NCBI GenBank assembly: GCA_036245525.1
Contig: BTPG01000007.1
Coordinates: 163,693,894 to 163,757,893 of the forward strand
DNA length: 64,000 bases
Direction of reading: 5' to 3'
DNA from: Semisulcospira habei
Lineage: Eukaryota > Mollusca > Gastropoda > Semisulcospiridae
Made by a program: the position numbers and the translations under genes. Positions within the stretch are counted from its first letter, which is position 1, and each line of letters starts with the position of its first letter. Shown here piece after piece: positions 13,101-28,100 of the stretch. The notes under the pieces are model-generated. The model had not been told where the DNA came from. It made no database searches and worked only from the letters and a program-made list of their open reading frames with translations.

Positions 13101-16100
13101 CAATCCATCTCCTGCTGCAGGGTCCCGGGGCTAAATGGGTTAAGACAGTCACTTACTTGATGTTGATCTCCCACATATGGACGCTGGCGTCAGCCCCACC
13201 CGCGGTGAACAAATATTTCCCATCACAACTTGCCACCATAGTAGAAATCTGAAACAATATGACACAAAAGATAACGCACCATTAGGTAAACAATATCAAA
13301 CACGCCATTAAGTGAACAACTTCAGACAAAATCTGAAGGAGACAACATTCCCGACTACTTCTTGTACCTGTTGGAGAGGATGGATCAGCTGTTAGTCAAT
13401 GCGCTTGATTAGCTTGATGATGTGTGGGTACGTACCCCGCTGGGATGAGCAATGAGCGCCATGGAGTTGTGAGGGTTGCCGTCCAGCGGCAGGATGATCA
13501 GCCCCACTTTGTCCTCGGTGATGTAAGCCGCGTAAAGGTGGTCCTCGTCTCCCGTTGTTGGCACCAGCGTGAATCTGACATCACACAATGTACGATTATA
13601 TTGTTGAGTGACTGCTGATACCAACTGCAAGAGACATCGATCCTCATGAGCCCCCGCAGTTGCGGGGGCTCATGAGGATCTATGCCTCTTGCTGACCACA
13701 CCATGTATCCATGATCTCTGGATGGGTGGAACTCTTTGGTGTTGCATTAACAAAGATTTCATTACAAAAATTTCATCCACTGGCAGAGAAGGGGATAATC
13801 CCCTTGGCCATGTAGGCACTGATACTGTGAACAGTACCAGGGCATAAGAAGGTTAACACTTTGTCCTCAGTGATGTAGGTCACACATCAACGGCCCTCCT
13901 CCCCCTTTGTCCGCACCAGGCTCAGTCCGACATCAAAGCACCACACCAACATTATTTGCTTTCCATACCAGTTATCACAGATTTGTGTTCCTAAAGTCTT
14001 TGTTAACTCATTCAGCCCGGCGCACGTATTTCCCAAATTTTGGAGGCGTCATCTAACGACTATGCACCTGTTGCAGGAGATGGGTCGACCATGATAATTC
14101 AAAGGTAGTGCCAGATTAGCTTGGCGCCGACAGGCGCCAAGCTAATCTGGCACTACCTTTGAATTATCATGGTCAATCCATCTCCTGCTGTAGGGCATCA
14201 GGACTGAATGGATTAATTCAGTGCCAAAGAGCTCCAGCCATACAAAGAAAGTGGATTACAAACTGGTTTTAGCAAGAGGTATAGATCCTCATGAGCCCCT
14301 ATGACTGCGGCTCATGAAGACCTGTGCCCCTTGCAGTTGGATTGTGTTCAGTTTTTCCAGTTGGCAGCAATGGCGCTAATAGCCTGCTTCACTGCCAGAG
14401 GCCACGTCAGGTTACTGAAATCACTATAAATTCAGCATCAAACATCCCCCATTGTCAAAGGAACGGTTACGAAATAAGGCAATAAGACATTTTGTATGCC
14501 CACCTTTTGACCCGCTGAACAGTTTGTCCAGGCTTTTAATCCACTATTTCCATTTTAACATTGACTCGTGACTAACTTCTAATTCCAAACAACATCCACT
14601 GATGCTACTCACTTCTGTATAGGTGAGCCATATGTTGGACCCAGGAGAGTTTTCCGGCACATCTTGGTGGTGGCGTTGTACAGTTTGAACTTAAACTGGA
14701 AAACACAGCAAAGGCAATTTTGTACAACACAAGCAATCACAATAAATCCATTAACTCCTTGCACGCCTGGATATTTCAAACCCCTAACCCCTTCAAGGAC
14801 AGTTAACGTAGATCATACCTCTGAAATCTTTGAGAATAAAAGCTTCAAATTTGTACACTGCCATATGCACGCTACATTATAGTACTTACAGAGATAAGAA
14901 TATAGACGAATGACATTAGTTCAAGGGTGGTGCCAGAATAGCTTGGCGCCTGGAGGCACCAAGCTATTCTGGCACTACCCTTGACTATTTTAGTCAAACT
15001 TATTTCACACACTGGTGTATTCCGAATGATAAGGGTTAATAGCTCAAGAGCCCCCACAAATGTCGAGCTTTGAGGTGGTTTGTGAACTTTGCAGACGCTA
15101 CATACTCAGGCCGATTGTTTGACTGGACAACCACAACTTGGTATTCAAGAGGACCTCGGGCTGACATCAACCATGACTGGACCACTATTTGGCAACAGCT
15201 GCTTGGGCTAACTGTAGCAGACTCTGACCGGCCCCAGTACCTCTTGCTTACTGAGTACTCAGCTTTTTATACATAGATGTCAACTTCAGCTGCTGCAAGA
15301 TTACTAACCTAGAACACTATCGTCAGCAAGATCCACCGGACAAGGTCCACCTGCAGTGCATGCTTGGCTAGTTTTAGCCATTAACTCATTCAGCCCGACG
15401 GCCGTATTTCCCAAATTTTGGAGGCATCATCTAACGACTATGCACCTGTTGCAGGAGATGGATCGACCATGATAATTCAAGGGTAGTGCCAGACTAGCTT
15501 GGCACTGACAGGTGCCAGGCTAATCTGGCACTACCATTGAATTATCATGGTCGACCCATCTCCTGCTGCAGTGCATCAGGGCTGAATGAGTTAATAGTGT
15601 CGGATGTGTTGTTACAAGCCATTATAAACCGAATCCAGAAATGAACTCTTATAACAATTATTTAGTGGCAGAAAATAGAGAAATGTTACTTAGTAAGCAA
15701 TGAGTTCACTGCAACTGTACAAAGACTACGCTTGATACCTGATCATTGGCGGTGACGATGAAGTGCTCCTTGGTGACGGGCGGATACCAGGTCATGCAGC
15801 ACGGCACGGCACTCTGCTCTATCCGGTCGCTGCTGGCCAGCACTATCCGGTCCTTCTCCGTCTTCTCCAGGTCGTACTCCACCTTAACACAGAATGGTCA
15901 TGGTCAAAACATTCTCACATTCAAAAGCAAAACATCAACGTAGTTTACCTCAACTTGTGATTAAGGTTAACATACACCCACAATGATGAAGATTTAACTC
16001 ATTTAGCCCCAACGCCCGTCAGCAGGAGAGGAATCAACCATGATAATTCGAGGGTAGTGTCAGATGAGCTTGGCGCCTGAAGGCGCCAAGCTCATCTGAC

Positions 16101-19100
16101 ACTACCCTCGAATTATCATGGTCAAACTATCTCCTGCAACTGGTAAATAGTCGTTTGGTAACACCTCTTGACTTTGGGGAATGTGGCCATGGGGTTAAAT
16201 GGGTCAATACTGACTTGCTATCACACACGAGCACAAAAAAGCCACAACAAAAGTCACTGAAGTGACTCGGCAGCAGTGCACAGTGCGTAGTTTAATCTGA
16301 GGGAGTCCCCTACTACCCAACATATGGCAGTAAGGCCAGGAGTCCAGCTGGAACAACTTGCGGGCCTGAGTGAGCACACTGGGGCTGGTGAGGATGAGCG
16401 GCATGAGAGGAAGACCATAGAGGTTGACAAAGTAAACGTGCAGAAAAAACAGACAACAAGGCACATGTACATGTATTCTGTATTATTTTGTATTCTGTAC
16501 AGAATAAGCTGTCTCACCATAACACGGTCCGCCCCGAGTGAGATGAGCCTGGGTTTGTTGGAGTCCAGATGCACTCCGAAAAGAAGGTCCCTGATAGGCT
16601 TGTAGTGAGCTCTGTAGCGACCCAGGTATATGAATGGGTCTCCGTCACCAATGCCTTGTGCTTTGAACAACGATGTTGTGTAGTCGGCATCCTGTTGTCA
16701 ACAATGAAAAAACAATGCATTATCTTACAGTTTCTCAAGCAAAATCCTGACCAAAATGCGACTGCCACGCATGTAAAATGCAAAGAAAATCTCAAAAAAG
16801 AAAGCAGCATGCTTAGAAAGGTAAATTACAACATAATGTATGTAATAAATTGTGTTGTAATTAACCCACTTGGCCCTGACACACTACACCAGGAGATGGA
16901 TCGACCATGATAATTGAAGGGTAGTGCCAGGTCAGATTGGTGCCATCAGGCACCAAGCTGATCTGGCACTACCCTTCAATTATCATGGTCGATTCATCTC
17001 CTGCAACTGGTAGATAGTCATCAGGGGCGGTCCGTGGCGCAGTGGTTAAGGCGCCTGCCCCCAATGCCTAAGGTGCAAGGTTCGAAAACGGGTTCTGGCG
17101 TCGGACTTTTCTCCTCTGGTGTCACCGTTAATTCGGGCGGACCATCGGAGGTTCTTTCTCTGGGTACTCCGGTTCTTCCACCCCCCACCCCCACCCCCCA
17201 CACTTTGGTACCGGTTTCAGGCCACTTTACAAATTTCAAATACAAGCGATCAAAAATCTCTGTAACTTCAGTAGCTGAACTGGCCCTTCGTCTGTCTTGT
17301 ACTGTGTTTGTCTTAAATGGCGTAAATCCATGTCTGTTATGTGAGTGTGCGTGTTGGGTTTCAGTTCACGGCGCTTTGAATCGATTTGCCCAAAAATTGA
17401 GAAAAAGCGCCTATATAATAACGGTATTACTATTATTTATCAGGTGACACCCCAACAATTAAGGAAATGCAGCCTTGGGGTTAAATGGGTGAACCCTGAA
17501 GTGCACTACTTTTCCGTCAAGAAACCTGTGTACGGCAACCCCAACAGACTGTCAAAAAATGGTCACATCAGACAGGTAGCCTCCTTACACAGGGTCTTCT
17601 GACGAAGACCATGGGACCAAACATGGGTAGTCTTCTTAGACAGGTGGTCACTTTATCCATGAGGTCGCCTGAACAGGTTTGACTCTATTGGTAACCAGAA
17701 GCCCAAAAGTTAATAAAAAAGAAACTGCTGACGATACTACCGCACGTGAGCCGATGATGAAAACGATATAGCTGACTATACTAACTGCTGTGGCGAAGAA
17801 TCTGGAGTCGTGAGAGAAGACGATCTGCGTGATGGCGTTGCGAGCGAAGCGGAACGGCTCCTGCGTCTCGTCCTGCAGGGTGATGGAGTCCAGCACACGC
17901 ACTGAGCCATTGGTGAACCCCACGACTGCCACACACACACAACGCAAGTCTTATAGCCAAATGCAAAACGCAGCAACCTGCACACAATACACCTGTCAGC
18001 TCACTAGAATCTGCCTTGAGCCACATATTTTCAGCAAGAAAACATGTTGTTAACCCTTTTAGCCCCGGGACCCTGCAGCAGGAGATGGATTGATCATGAT
18101 TATTCAAGGGTAGTGCCAGATAAGCTTGGTGCCCGAAGGCGCCAAGCTCATCTGGCACTACCCTTGAATTATCATGATCAATCCATCTCCTACAACTGGT
18201 ACAGTCATTAGGCAATACCTCCACAATTTGAGAAATGGGACCTTGGGGCTAAAAGGGTTAAAATACAGGTGCTGTCGCAAGAGGAGTCTTGAAGGAAAAA
18301 GGACGTCACCTGCTGTCATCAAAAAAACATCACCTAGACGGCTACAGCCGATCACAAAGAAGACAAGTAGTGAACTTAGACCCGACGTTCTACAGCAGGA
18401 GATGGAAGGGCAGTTGTCAGATTAGCTTGGCGCCTGATGGTGCCAAGCTAATTTGGCACTGACCTTGAATTATCACGGACAATCCATCTCCTGCGACTGG
18501 TACAAAGTCAATAGGTGACACCTCAAAAATTTGGGAAACACGTCCTTGGGGTCAAATGGATTAGCGCAGACTGTACTCACCCAGGTATGACCCTTTGGGG
18601 TCGTAAGTAAAAGTGTGGATGTGTGTTCCCCTGTCAAACATGCGGGACACCATGACTTCCCTGCAAAACACACAAACAATAGATTGTACAGCTTGAAACA
18701 GCCAACTTGTTTTGACCAAAGCAGCAAGCTTGTTCACCTCTTTGCTGCTGGCGGACGCAGACTGCCTTTCTAAAATCTTTAACGAGCCCAAGCCGTTCAA
18801 GGAACAAGGATGCAAAGTGGCGTCAGCAAGAGGCATAGATCCTCATGAGCCCCCGCACCTCCGGGGGCTCATGAGGATCTATGCCTCTTGCAGTTGGACT
18901 GTGTTCACATTTTCTCGGCAGTGAATTAATTGTTAACAAATGCATGCTGATGTGGCTTTCGCACCAGCCAAACCAGAATGTTAAAAAAAAATCTAAAACA
19001 GATGACCTTTAACCCTCTGACTGTCAGCAGCAGTTTTTGTTATGATGATTCCTGCAGAAATCATGACCCCAAAAAACCCCGACGACATATGAAGGGTTAA

Positions 19101-22100
19101 CCGCTTTCCCAGTAAGCAAAAGACCCACAGGCCAATGATGGCCACAGTCAGTTCGAGCACAAATATGCACAGACCAATTCTTCGTGGCATCACCCATTAC
19201 CGTTCACTCACTCGGTTGTCCAACGAAACATTTGGGGTTAGAATGTGCGCCAAATGTGACATGGTGACTTACTTGGTCTGATAGTTCCAGACCTTCAGCA
19301 GGCCTGAGTAGCTGCCCACAGCAATGCAGGGTCTGAAACAAGCAAAACGCAAAACATGTACAGTCAAATCAACCGTACCTTTCCATCAGTCATAACTGCT
19401 GACAACGCTGGCTGAGAAATCTACATGTATATTATGCCTTCAGGCTAACACTTCTAAATTTGGGAACAAAAACATCAAACCTTTAGGGCTTAACATCTTT
19501 TGTCCACCACAAAGGTTATTTTAAAACATATGGCACCAAATAAAGTGTGAACAAATTTTGACCATAGCTGGATTCGAACCCTTGACCTTTAGAGTTGAAC
19601 GCTCTACCATCTGAGCTACGAAGCTTCCCAAATATTTAAACAGTTTCCTGAAGATTAAAATACAACAGTGACAGGGACAGAGCAATCATAATAGTTTTAA
19701 AAAAATGTATTTTTCTTTCAAATATTTTTTTTCGAAAAATACTTATTACTAATAGGAAGACATACTTAGCCTGTCAATTTCAGCCTCCAAAATTGTTGTG
19801 TGTTGCTACATAACCAGGGACGTAACTCTAGCAAGCAGTTACCTAATCCTCTGAGTGGCCTCCCTATCCTCCGGATAGCCTCCCTTCCCAATCTCGCGAG
19901 AGTCCGTTATTGCCAGTTCTATCTTAGCAGACAGGCGGCAAGCGGGGAAGGTGGGAGGGAAGTTTGAGTAATACCATCGGTAAGTATTTTTTTAAAAAAT
20001 TTATTTTAAAGAAAAATACATTTTTTTCTTCAAAAACGTTACCGATGGTATTACTAATAGAAAGAATTACGAAGAGGAGGTGGGGCCGCCCCAAAACTCA
20101 ACCCCTGTGTAACTTGCCGGTGCACACTCCCGACAATTTCAGATAAGCGTTACCTATAGCGCATCCAGCGCCGGGAGGGAGTGTTGTGCCGCAGCAATGT
20201 CCCCCACTAGTGCCAGGTTTTGTCTTTGGCCGGACAGGTCACGAAAGTAGAAACGGGCGAAAGTAGATTCGGCCCACGGAGGAAGAAAACGGAGGATGAG
20301 TCCCGTGGCTGCCTCGATCGACCGCCGCGTCGCGATGCCCGGAGCTACGCGAGAAGAGGATTCCGAAACGTCGTGTGGAGAGACCGCCGGCAGTGAAAGC
20401 TGGGACGCGGCAAGATGCCCAAAAACTCCGAATGTGGAGGCAGAATCGGCTGGATGAAGACTGAGGACGTCGTCGTCCGTGGCCCCTCAGTGGCACGCGT
20501 CGAGGTAGAATATGCGGAATATCGGAGAGGGAGTGACTTTCGAGAGCCGCATGACTGTCCATGTTACGTGGAAAGGCCAGAGGAAACGGCTGTGAACAGG
20601 AGTGAGGAGAACTCCGCCGAAGTGTGGGCGAGGAGTGCCTGCGCAAACGCCCCCCCCCCCCCCCCCCCCCCCCCCCGAGTGTGCGTACTATCCACGGAAG
20701 AAGCAGAAGATGAAAAAGGAGAAGACCGACGCCTCACAGGGGAGGGACTGTGTCGTCTGTTCTCATGAAGTGGTCGGCGGTGTGCACTGTGGCGGAAAGA
20801 AACCCGTGAACGGGACCGCTCCCGTCCCGGGACACAAAGATCTCGGATGTGGCGCAGAGGGGAAGGCGGAAAGGTAGGACGCAAATCAACCCGTCCGATA
20901 AGGGAGCGCCGCGGCCGACGCGAGACCGAAGAAGCGCGAGGAACAGGGTGGCCATGTTCCGTCCGATTCCGAGGGCGACCACGCACTTGAATGTCCCGGG
21001 GGGAAGGGGACCAGGGTGAAGCCATCGGACGAGAGTGGAGAGATCGTCGCCGAGAGGGCTGATCGTCCGATCGATGGAAGCGCGGTGACCGGCTCCGAGC
21101 CGGGGCGCAAGGAGACACAGGAAGCCCCGCAGCGCCGTGTAAAGAGTCGTGATGCGACGACATATGGCGACGCTGAGGCACAAAGGTGCAGGTGGGCAAG
21201 GCCACACCGAGCTGGTCGGTAACCGCGCCAGGGCCAGTCGGGGGCCGGTGTCTCATCCCCCGAGTGAGAGGGGGAAGTCGCCGCGAAGGACCCGTCTCCG
21301 TAGTAGAGTGGGTGCGCGGGACAGACATAAAACTGCGCTCCACAGAGCAAGAGCGCATTGAATACCTCCCACAGCAGAAGGGGCAGCGTCCGTCGCCTTG
21401 GCCGGGGGGGGGGGGGGGGGAAAGGGGGGGGGGGTAATGGCCGCAAGTGTCCCGTCATTGGTGATCGGGAGTGCGGTGTGAGGGAGCGACTGGAGTCCGG
21501 GGACCGAGAGCGCCGAGAAAAACCGTCGACTGCGTCCGAGTTGGGAGGGGCCGGTGGAACTGGCGCCGCAGTGGAAGGGACGGGGCTTGCGGCGATAGAA
21601 ACTCAAAAGTTGAGACCAACGGTCCTCCTCCCAAACGGCGCAGGTATTATCCGACGCACAGCCCGAGCAAGTTTGGTTGGTTGGTTAGTTCGGGTTTAAC
21701 GTCCACAGCACCGAGGTGATCTTGGACGGCCCTAACGAGCGGGTTATGGGGGACAGGGAAATCTATTGCCTATGGTGTACGACCTGAACACTGATCAACT
21801 CAGGCGCACTCCAACTGTGCCACTTTGATTTACCAGGACCTTTCAACGGACATGCTATTGAACAAATCCGTTTTTCCCCCTGGATTGTGAGTCCATCTAC
21901 CGGGGCCGGGCCGGGATTCGAACCCACGACCCGGCGATTCCCTTCGAACCGCCTAAGCTATTTCGGACTCGCCCCGAGCAAGGAAGGCAGCGTAGATGTA
22001 AATCGCTGGGTCACTGGGAGTCGCCGCAGGCGGGGCAAGTTTTAAGCTGGTGACTGCAACAAGGAATGGAAACATAAGAGAACCGCGCGTGACCCGGGGT

Positions 22101-25100
22101 CTCGTTACCAAGTACACGACCGTTGTAACCGACCGTCGGAGACAAAGTCGAAAAGAATGGCCCAAAACGCCGGAATTCCACGGAAATTGCCCCAGTAGGC
22201 TTGCAATCGCCGGGCGAGACAATGTCCGAGGCCTTACCTGGCCATCGTAAGAAGATCGAAACCAAAAAAACGAACGAAGGAGAAGAAGAAACGCGGAGAC
22301 TGAAAACAACGGAACTGAACAAAATGGAAGCTAAGTATAGAACTTAACGGACTCTCGCGAGATTGGGAAGGAGGCTATCCGGAGGATAGGGAGGTCACTC
22401 AGGGGATTAGGTAACTGCTTGCTAGAGTTACGTCCCTGGTTGTGTAGCAACACACAACAATTTTGGAGGCTGAAATTGTCAGGCTCAGTATTTAATACCA
22501 TCGGTAACGTTTATAAAGAAATAAATGGCATACTAGTTCAGGTGACACATCAAACAGCTGATCGTTCAAGGTGGTGCCAGAATAGCTGGGCGCCATTAGG
22601 CGCCAAGCTATTCTGGCACCACCATGAACTATTATGGTCAGTCTGTATAGATCTTGCTGTAGTGGGTCAAGACCTTATGGACTGATAGTGGTAGGATCAC
22701 TAGACTGTGGCCACTTACAGATGAGGGTGTGCTGCTATGGCGTGAATGGCTGCTTCATGTTCTCGCTGGATCACCTGCGTAAAACAATCACACAAAATAA
22801 AAATAAAATGTACTTGGCTGGACACATAAAGCACACTTGAATACACTGGTCAAGGTTTGCAGAATAGGTAATGAGCAAGATTACTTCAGTTATAACGAGC
22901 TTTGGAAAAGAATGTATGACAACAGTAATTCTGATTGCCTACCATAGCCTTTTGTTACAGTGGAAACTCACTGACTATTTTGAAAATGCAGTCGAACAGC
23001 CACCTATTTCCATCTGCATGAGGCAAAGATGCTAATGAGCCTTTGCAGGCACAGGGGTTCAAAGAATCTAAGGACCTAGCTGGCCAGGAATGTCTCTATC
23101 AATGCTCAATCACATAATATCCGGTAATGACCCCCTTCACTGCCGAAAAAAGTTAACATTGACCCAGCTGCAAGAGGCATTGATCCTCATGAGCCCCCGC
23201 AGTTGCGGGGGCTTATGAGGATCTATGCCTCTTGCTGACACCACTCTGTATGCATGTTTCTTAGACGCAAGGGCTCTCGGGCGTTGAATTAACAAAGACT
23301 TCAGGATCACAGTGTGTGACCACTGGCAGCTAGGCTCAAAACTGACCCTGTGCCATTACCTGTACTTTGGATCCGTCAGCTGTGATGTTGCCGATGATGG
23401 CCAGACTGGTGCCAACCACGAAGTCACGGATAACAAATTTGGGGGCAGGGATGGTGGCGTCACGGGGAAAACTGCTGCCTTGACGTGCTCTGCAAGGCAG
23501 AACTATTTCAAATTAAACTCCTTGTACAGTTAAAAGTACCGGTGGCCGCATGCACAAATGAGTTGATGGAAAAAAATCTGCTGTTAATAGCACACTTGCA
23601 CTTCAAATGCCTACCACAGGAGATGAAGCAATAACTGGAGCTCGTGGGCAGTGTTTATTTTTAGTGCTCAAAAGGTGTAATGCTAATCAGGCTTCAGCTT
23701 TCATGACGAGTGCATCTACCGTGACTTGAGCACAGCAAAATGACACTGGAAAAATAATGCAGAATTTTTTTTTTTCTAAAATGTATTTTTTTGAAAAATA
23801 CTTACCGATGGCATTACTATATGGAATACACTCTATAGCCTAACGATTTCAGCCCAAAGTTGTGTCCCCTACACAACTGGGGAGGAGACACCGGGGATCC
23901 ATGTATAGGAGCCCGGGTGGCCTCCCCTTACCACCCTATCCGGGCATAAGTGGGGCGAAAACTCCCCAGTTTCACACTTAGCCAAGGAGGCAAGCGGGGC
24001 AGGTGGGAGGGCCATCCGAGTAATGCCATCGGTAAGTATTTTTCCAACAAATACATTTTAGAAAAAAATTCATTTGGTTTTTTTTTTTTTCAAAATACAT
24101 TACCGATGGCATTACTATATGGAAGAATAGCGAAGAGAAGGAGGGTGCCGACACCCAACCCCCTGTACCTAACACCCTCCGCCGGCCCACAAGGAGCACT
24201 CCCGACGATTTCAGTTAAGAAGTGCCTATGGCACCTGTGGCGCGAAGGGAGTGCTGGGCCGCGGAGATGTCGCCCGCCATGGCCAGGGAGTCACGCTGGC
24301 CGGATATGACGCAGAGGTAGAAGCGGGCGAAGGTGGGGTCTGCCCGCCCGCCTACCGCCGTCCCAATGTCTTTAACCGAGCAGTTGCGGTCAAGGCCGCG
24401 CTGGGGGCTACTCATGCGCCCGGATCTGTAACCGTCTATCCCCATCCGTGGAGAGGTCTTGGTAGGACAACGAATCACCCACCGCAGCCAGGACGAGCTG
24501 TCTGGGCCGAGATACCCAGCCTGCCTGGTGAAAGTGGCAGGAAGAGAGGGGCACGCCCTAGACGGCGAGATACGCAGGTAATTCCGCAGTGCCCGGACTG
24601 GGTCCTGTTGACGCGAGCCGTGGGGTCGGCCGTCCCTCTGAGCGGAAGTACGGTCAGCATCTGGGGCGCAGCCAAGGGCGGCCGGCTCTTGGCCAAAAGG
24701 ACGGGTCGGTGAGAAGTTGCGCTGAGCCATCGGCTCGAAGTGCAAACACTCGGGGCGTACCGAGAGCGCATGAAGCTCGCTCACGTGGACGCCGTGGCGA
24801 GCGCCAGGAGGAACACGTTCACCGGGTCAGGTCGGCAAACCATACCCAGAACAGGGGTTCGAAGCGGTCCGTATTTAGCCACGTCAGTACCCAGGTGAGG
24901 TCCCACCGAGGTATGAGAGAACGGGAGACAGGACGTCGGAGTTCAAATGAGCCAACAGGTCCGAAGGTCTGTGCAAGGGCCGCATGCGGTAGGCCCAGGC
25001 GGCGGTAAGTGTCTGCGATCATGGCGCGGTAACCCTTGACGGCAAAAAGGTGCTAAGCCTTGGTATTCAAAGAGCCATAGGAGGAAATCCGCCAGTTGGG

Positions 25101-28100
25101 GGTAGTTAGACTCGTGGGGGGGGGGGGGGGGGGGGGGGGGAGCCGCTGGGCGGCGCACCACGACTGGAAGACCCTCCACTTGCCTTCGTACACATTCCTG
25201 GTAGACAGTCTGCGGGCTGCTATAATCGCCGCCACTGCCGCATCCGAGAAACCTCTAGCGGCGAGGGCTTGCCGGACAACCTCCAGGCTTGAGCATCGTG
25301 GGCGGGGTGGGGAGCTCTAGGGGCGGGTCCGTAGCTAGAGCGAGCAGATCCGTGGTCCAGCTCTTGGCCCAATTGAAGGGGGCCACCAGAAAGAGAACCG
25401 CGGAGCATCCCAAAAGTTTCCGCAGGATCTTCGGCACCAGCACAGACGGGGAGGAGATCAGTCCGTCCCAAGGAATGGAGAGCGCGTCTACCGCCCAGGC
25501 GAGAGGGTCCGGGACTAGAGAGACAAACAGCGGGAGCTGGTTGTTCCATCTAGTAGCAAACAGTTCGACTAGCGGCGTCTCCCATCGCGAGCAGATCAGG
25601 CGAAAGATGTCTGGGCGCAAGGACCACTCGGTTTGGAGAAGCTGTGCGCGGCGGGACAGGGTGTCTGCGACCACGTTCAGGTGGCCCGGGAAGAGGCGGG
25701 CTTGAAGAGCAATGCCCCGGTCCCTGCACCAGAGTAGGAGATGGTAAAGGAGGACGCACAGTGAGGGCGAGCGAGTGCCCACCTGGTTCTGTATATAGGC
25801 CACCACTGTCGAGTTGTCCGATAGAACGAGGACCCTCTGGTTGGTCAGCGTCTCTGGCTAGGCGGTGAGGGCCATCCAAACCGCCATCAACTCCAGCCAG
25901 TTGATCTGTCTGTCTGCGAAGTCCCGAGGCCACAGGCCCGAGACAAAGTCCGGTAACAGATGTGTGCTCCAGCCGGACTGGCTCGCATCGGTGCAGCGTA
26001 ACCACCGGGGCGGAGGGGAGTGCAGGGGCACGCCCGTCGCCAACCACGCGAGATCCGCCCATCTCTGGAGGTGGGGGTGGAACAGCGGGGTAACGGGAAC
26101 CGGGTCCGCCAGGGCGCCAGTGGAGGTGCGCCAGTGTAGGAGGAGGTGTAGCTGCAGCGGGCGAGCAAGAGCCGGCCGAAGGGTAACGAGTCCGCTGCCG
26201 CGCTGAGTAGTCCCAGGAGCTGAAGCCAGACACTGGCCGTGAAGGAGACCCCTAACTCCATCCTCCGAGCGAGTTCGGCGATCTTCTGCCGCCGCGCCAA
26301 GGGCAGGCGGACCAGGATGAAGACGGTCAGGAATTCCATCCCTAAGTGCAGAACGGCGCGAAGGGGTGAGATCCGACTTGCCCGGGTTAACTAACAACCC
26401 GAGGCGGTGAAGGAGAGAACGCTGGGCGTCTCTGTCCTCTTCGAGAGTCGCGGCGACTAGGTTGCGCAGCAGCAAGTCGTCCAAGTAGTTGGAGGACGGA
26501 CTCAGCAATCGCTGGCAGAAGCTGGCCATCACCACGTCGAGAAGCCGCGTGAAGACCCAAGGACTGATGTTGAGGCCAAAGGGAAGGGCTCGGATATGGT
26601 AGACGATCCCTCCACAGGCAAAACATAGGTACCGGCACGAAGACGGATGAATCGGCACGTGAACAACGTGTCTGAAAGATCAAGGCTGACAGCGAAGTTC
26701 ATCGGCCGGACGGCTGCGCGGAGAGTCCTGGCTGTCTCCATCCGAAAGTGAGGCGCTAAAATGAACTTGTTTAGCGCCGACAGGTCGATGACTGGGCGCC
26801 ACTTGCCCCCTGGCTTGGGGGACGACAAAGAGGCGGCTGTAGAACGCTGGCGAGTCATGTCGGGAGACTACTCTGTCGCTGCATTGTTGAGGAAGGCCTT
26901 CACCTCTCCGTGCAGAGCGTCTGCCTTAAGCCGGTCGTGTAGAGCCTGGGTCCACAAGGGGGGCCGGCGTAAAGGTGGAGGGGACTGGAACGACAGCTGC
27001 AGGCCTGAGGAAACAGTCGAGAGGATCTAAGGGTCGTCTGGGAACAGCGATTTCCAGTGGTCGCCGAAGAGGGTCAGCGGACCGCAGGGGGCGACCCACG
27101 GCCGTGCAGGAAGCGCGAAGGCGAGACGAACAGGAGCCAAAGGCAGGCCGAAGCCACAAACTTAGAAGCTTCCTTACCAACTGCCAGTGTCCCCGAACTG
27201 CTTTGAACCTCCGTGCGTGGCCTGACGAAACTGAGTCTTCACAGTCTTGGGGAGATCCAAGCAGAGTCGCAGGGGAGTGCCCCGACGCCAGAGGTCACAA
27301 TTGGCGGCCGCCATAGCGTTAGTAGAAGAGTGGTAGGCAGCCCGGTTAGCAGCCACAAGGATGGATCGGACGTCGTGAAGCAGAGACGCGGACTCCAAGT
27401 CCCAAGTGTCCTCCAAACAGCGCAGCACAGCTTGTGTAGCCAACTCCAACAAGCCGGAACAAGCTAGCGAATTCCGCACTAAAGACACGATCCTGTCTAG
27501 TGGGCGAGGCCAAGCATTATGGACCACCCTGCGTCCGCCCGCCTGGTCGCTGGCTGCCGAGTCCACCGAGGGAAGAGGGACGGCGAAGGCCTGGGAGTGT
27601 CCCGCGTACCAGTCCTGGCGGAAGCTCATATTGACACCCGCTGGCCACCGCGAGTCGGTGAAAAAACCGTTGTCGCCAAGCTGTCCTGACGGAGCTGAGC
27701 CGAGAAGTCGTCCGCGAGGTCCCGGAATCCGGCCGGTTGCGGAAGCGACTTAATAATAATAATAATAATGTATATTTTTACGGCGCCTATACTTTCGATA
27801 GAAAAGCTCTAGGCGCCGTACAAATGACATACTAATATACACACACCTTGCATCCTACAGCTCATAATAATAATAATAATAATAATACCGTTATTATATA
27901 GGCGCTTTTTCTCAATTTTGGGGAAATCGACTCAAAGCGCCGCGCCTGAAACCCAACACACACACTCACGAAACAGACACGGATTTACGCCATTTAAGAC
28001 AAACACAGTACAAGACAAACGAAGGGCCAGTCAGCTACTGAAGTTACAGAGATTTTTGATCGCTTGTATTTGAAATTTGTAAAGTGGCCTGAGACCGGTA

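Larger units (their letters stand above)
19700..22524 (-). mobile_element. Internally deleted DIRS element, A
   Basis: About 2.8 kb in the intron between exons 14 and 15. It keeps inverted terminal repeats, an internal complementary region, the end of the recombinase gene and a gag leader, but has lost RT and most of the recombinase. A SINE is inserted near the right end. A non-autonomous derivative of a third subfamily (ends with GGTATTACTAATAG). Confidence 0.83.

Noticed and set aside
19557..19628. Functional tRNA gene
   Set aside because: The A and B boxes look right, but the T and anticodon stems do not pair well, so it is listed only as tRNA-like.
20564..21358. 264-codon frame in DIRS element A
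   Set aside because: Several overlapping long frames on both strands reflect high GC. No motif is shared with Gag of B or C apart from the short FYRR block.
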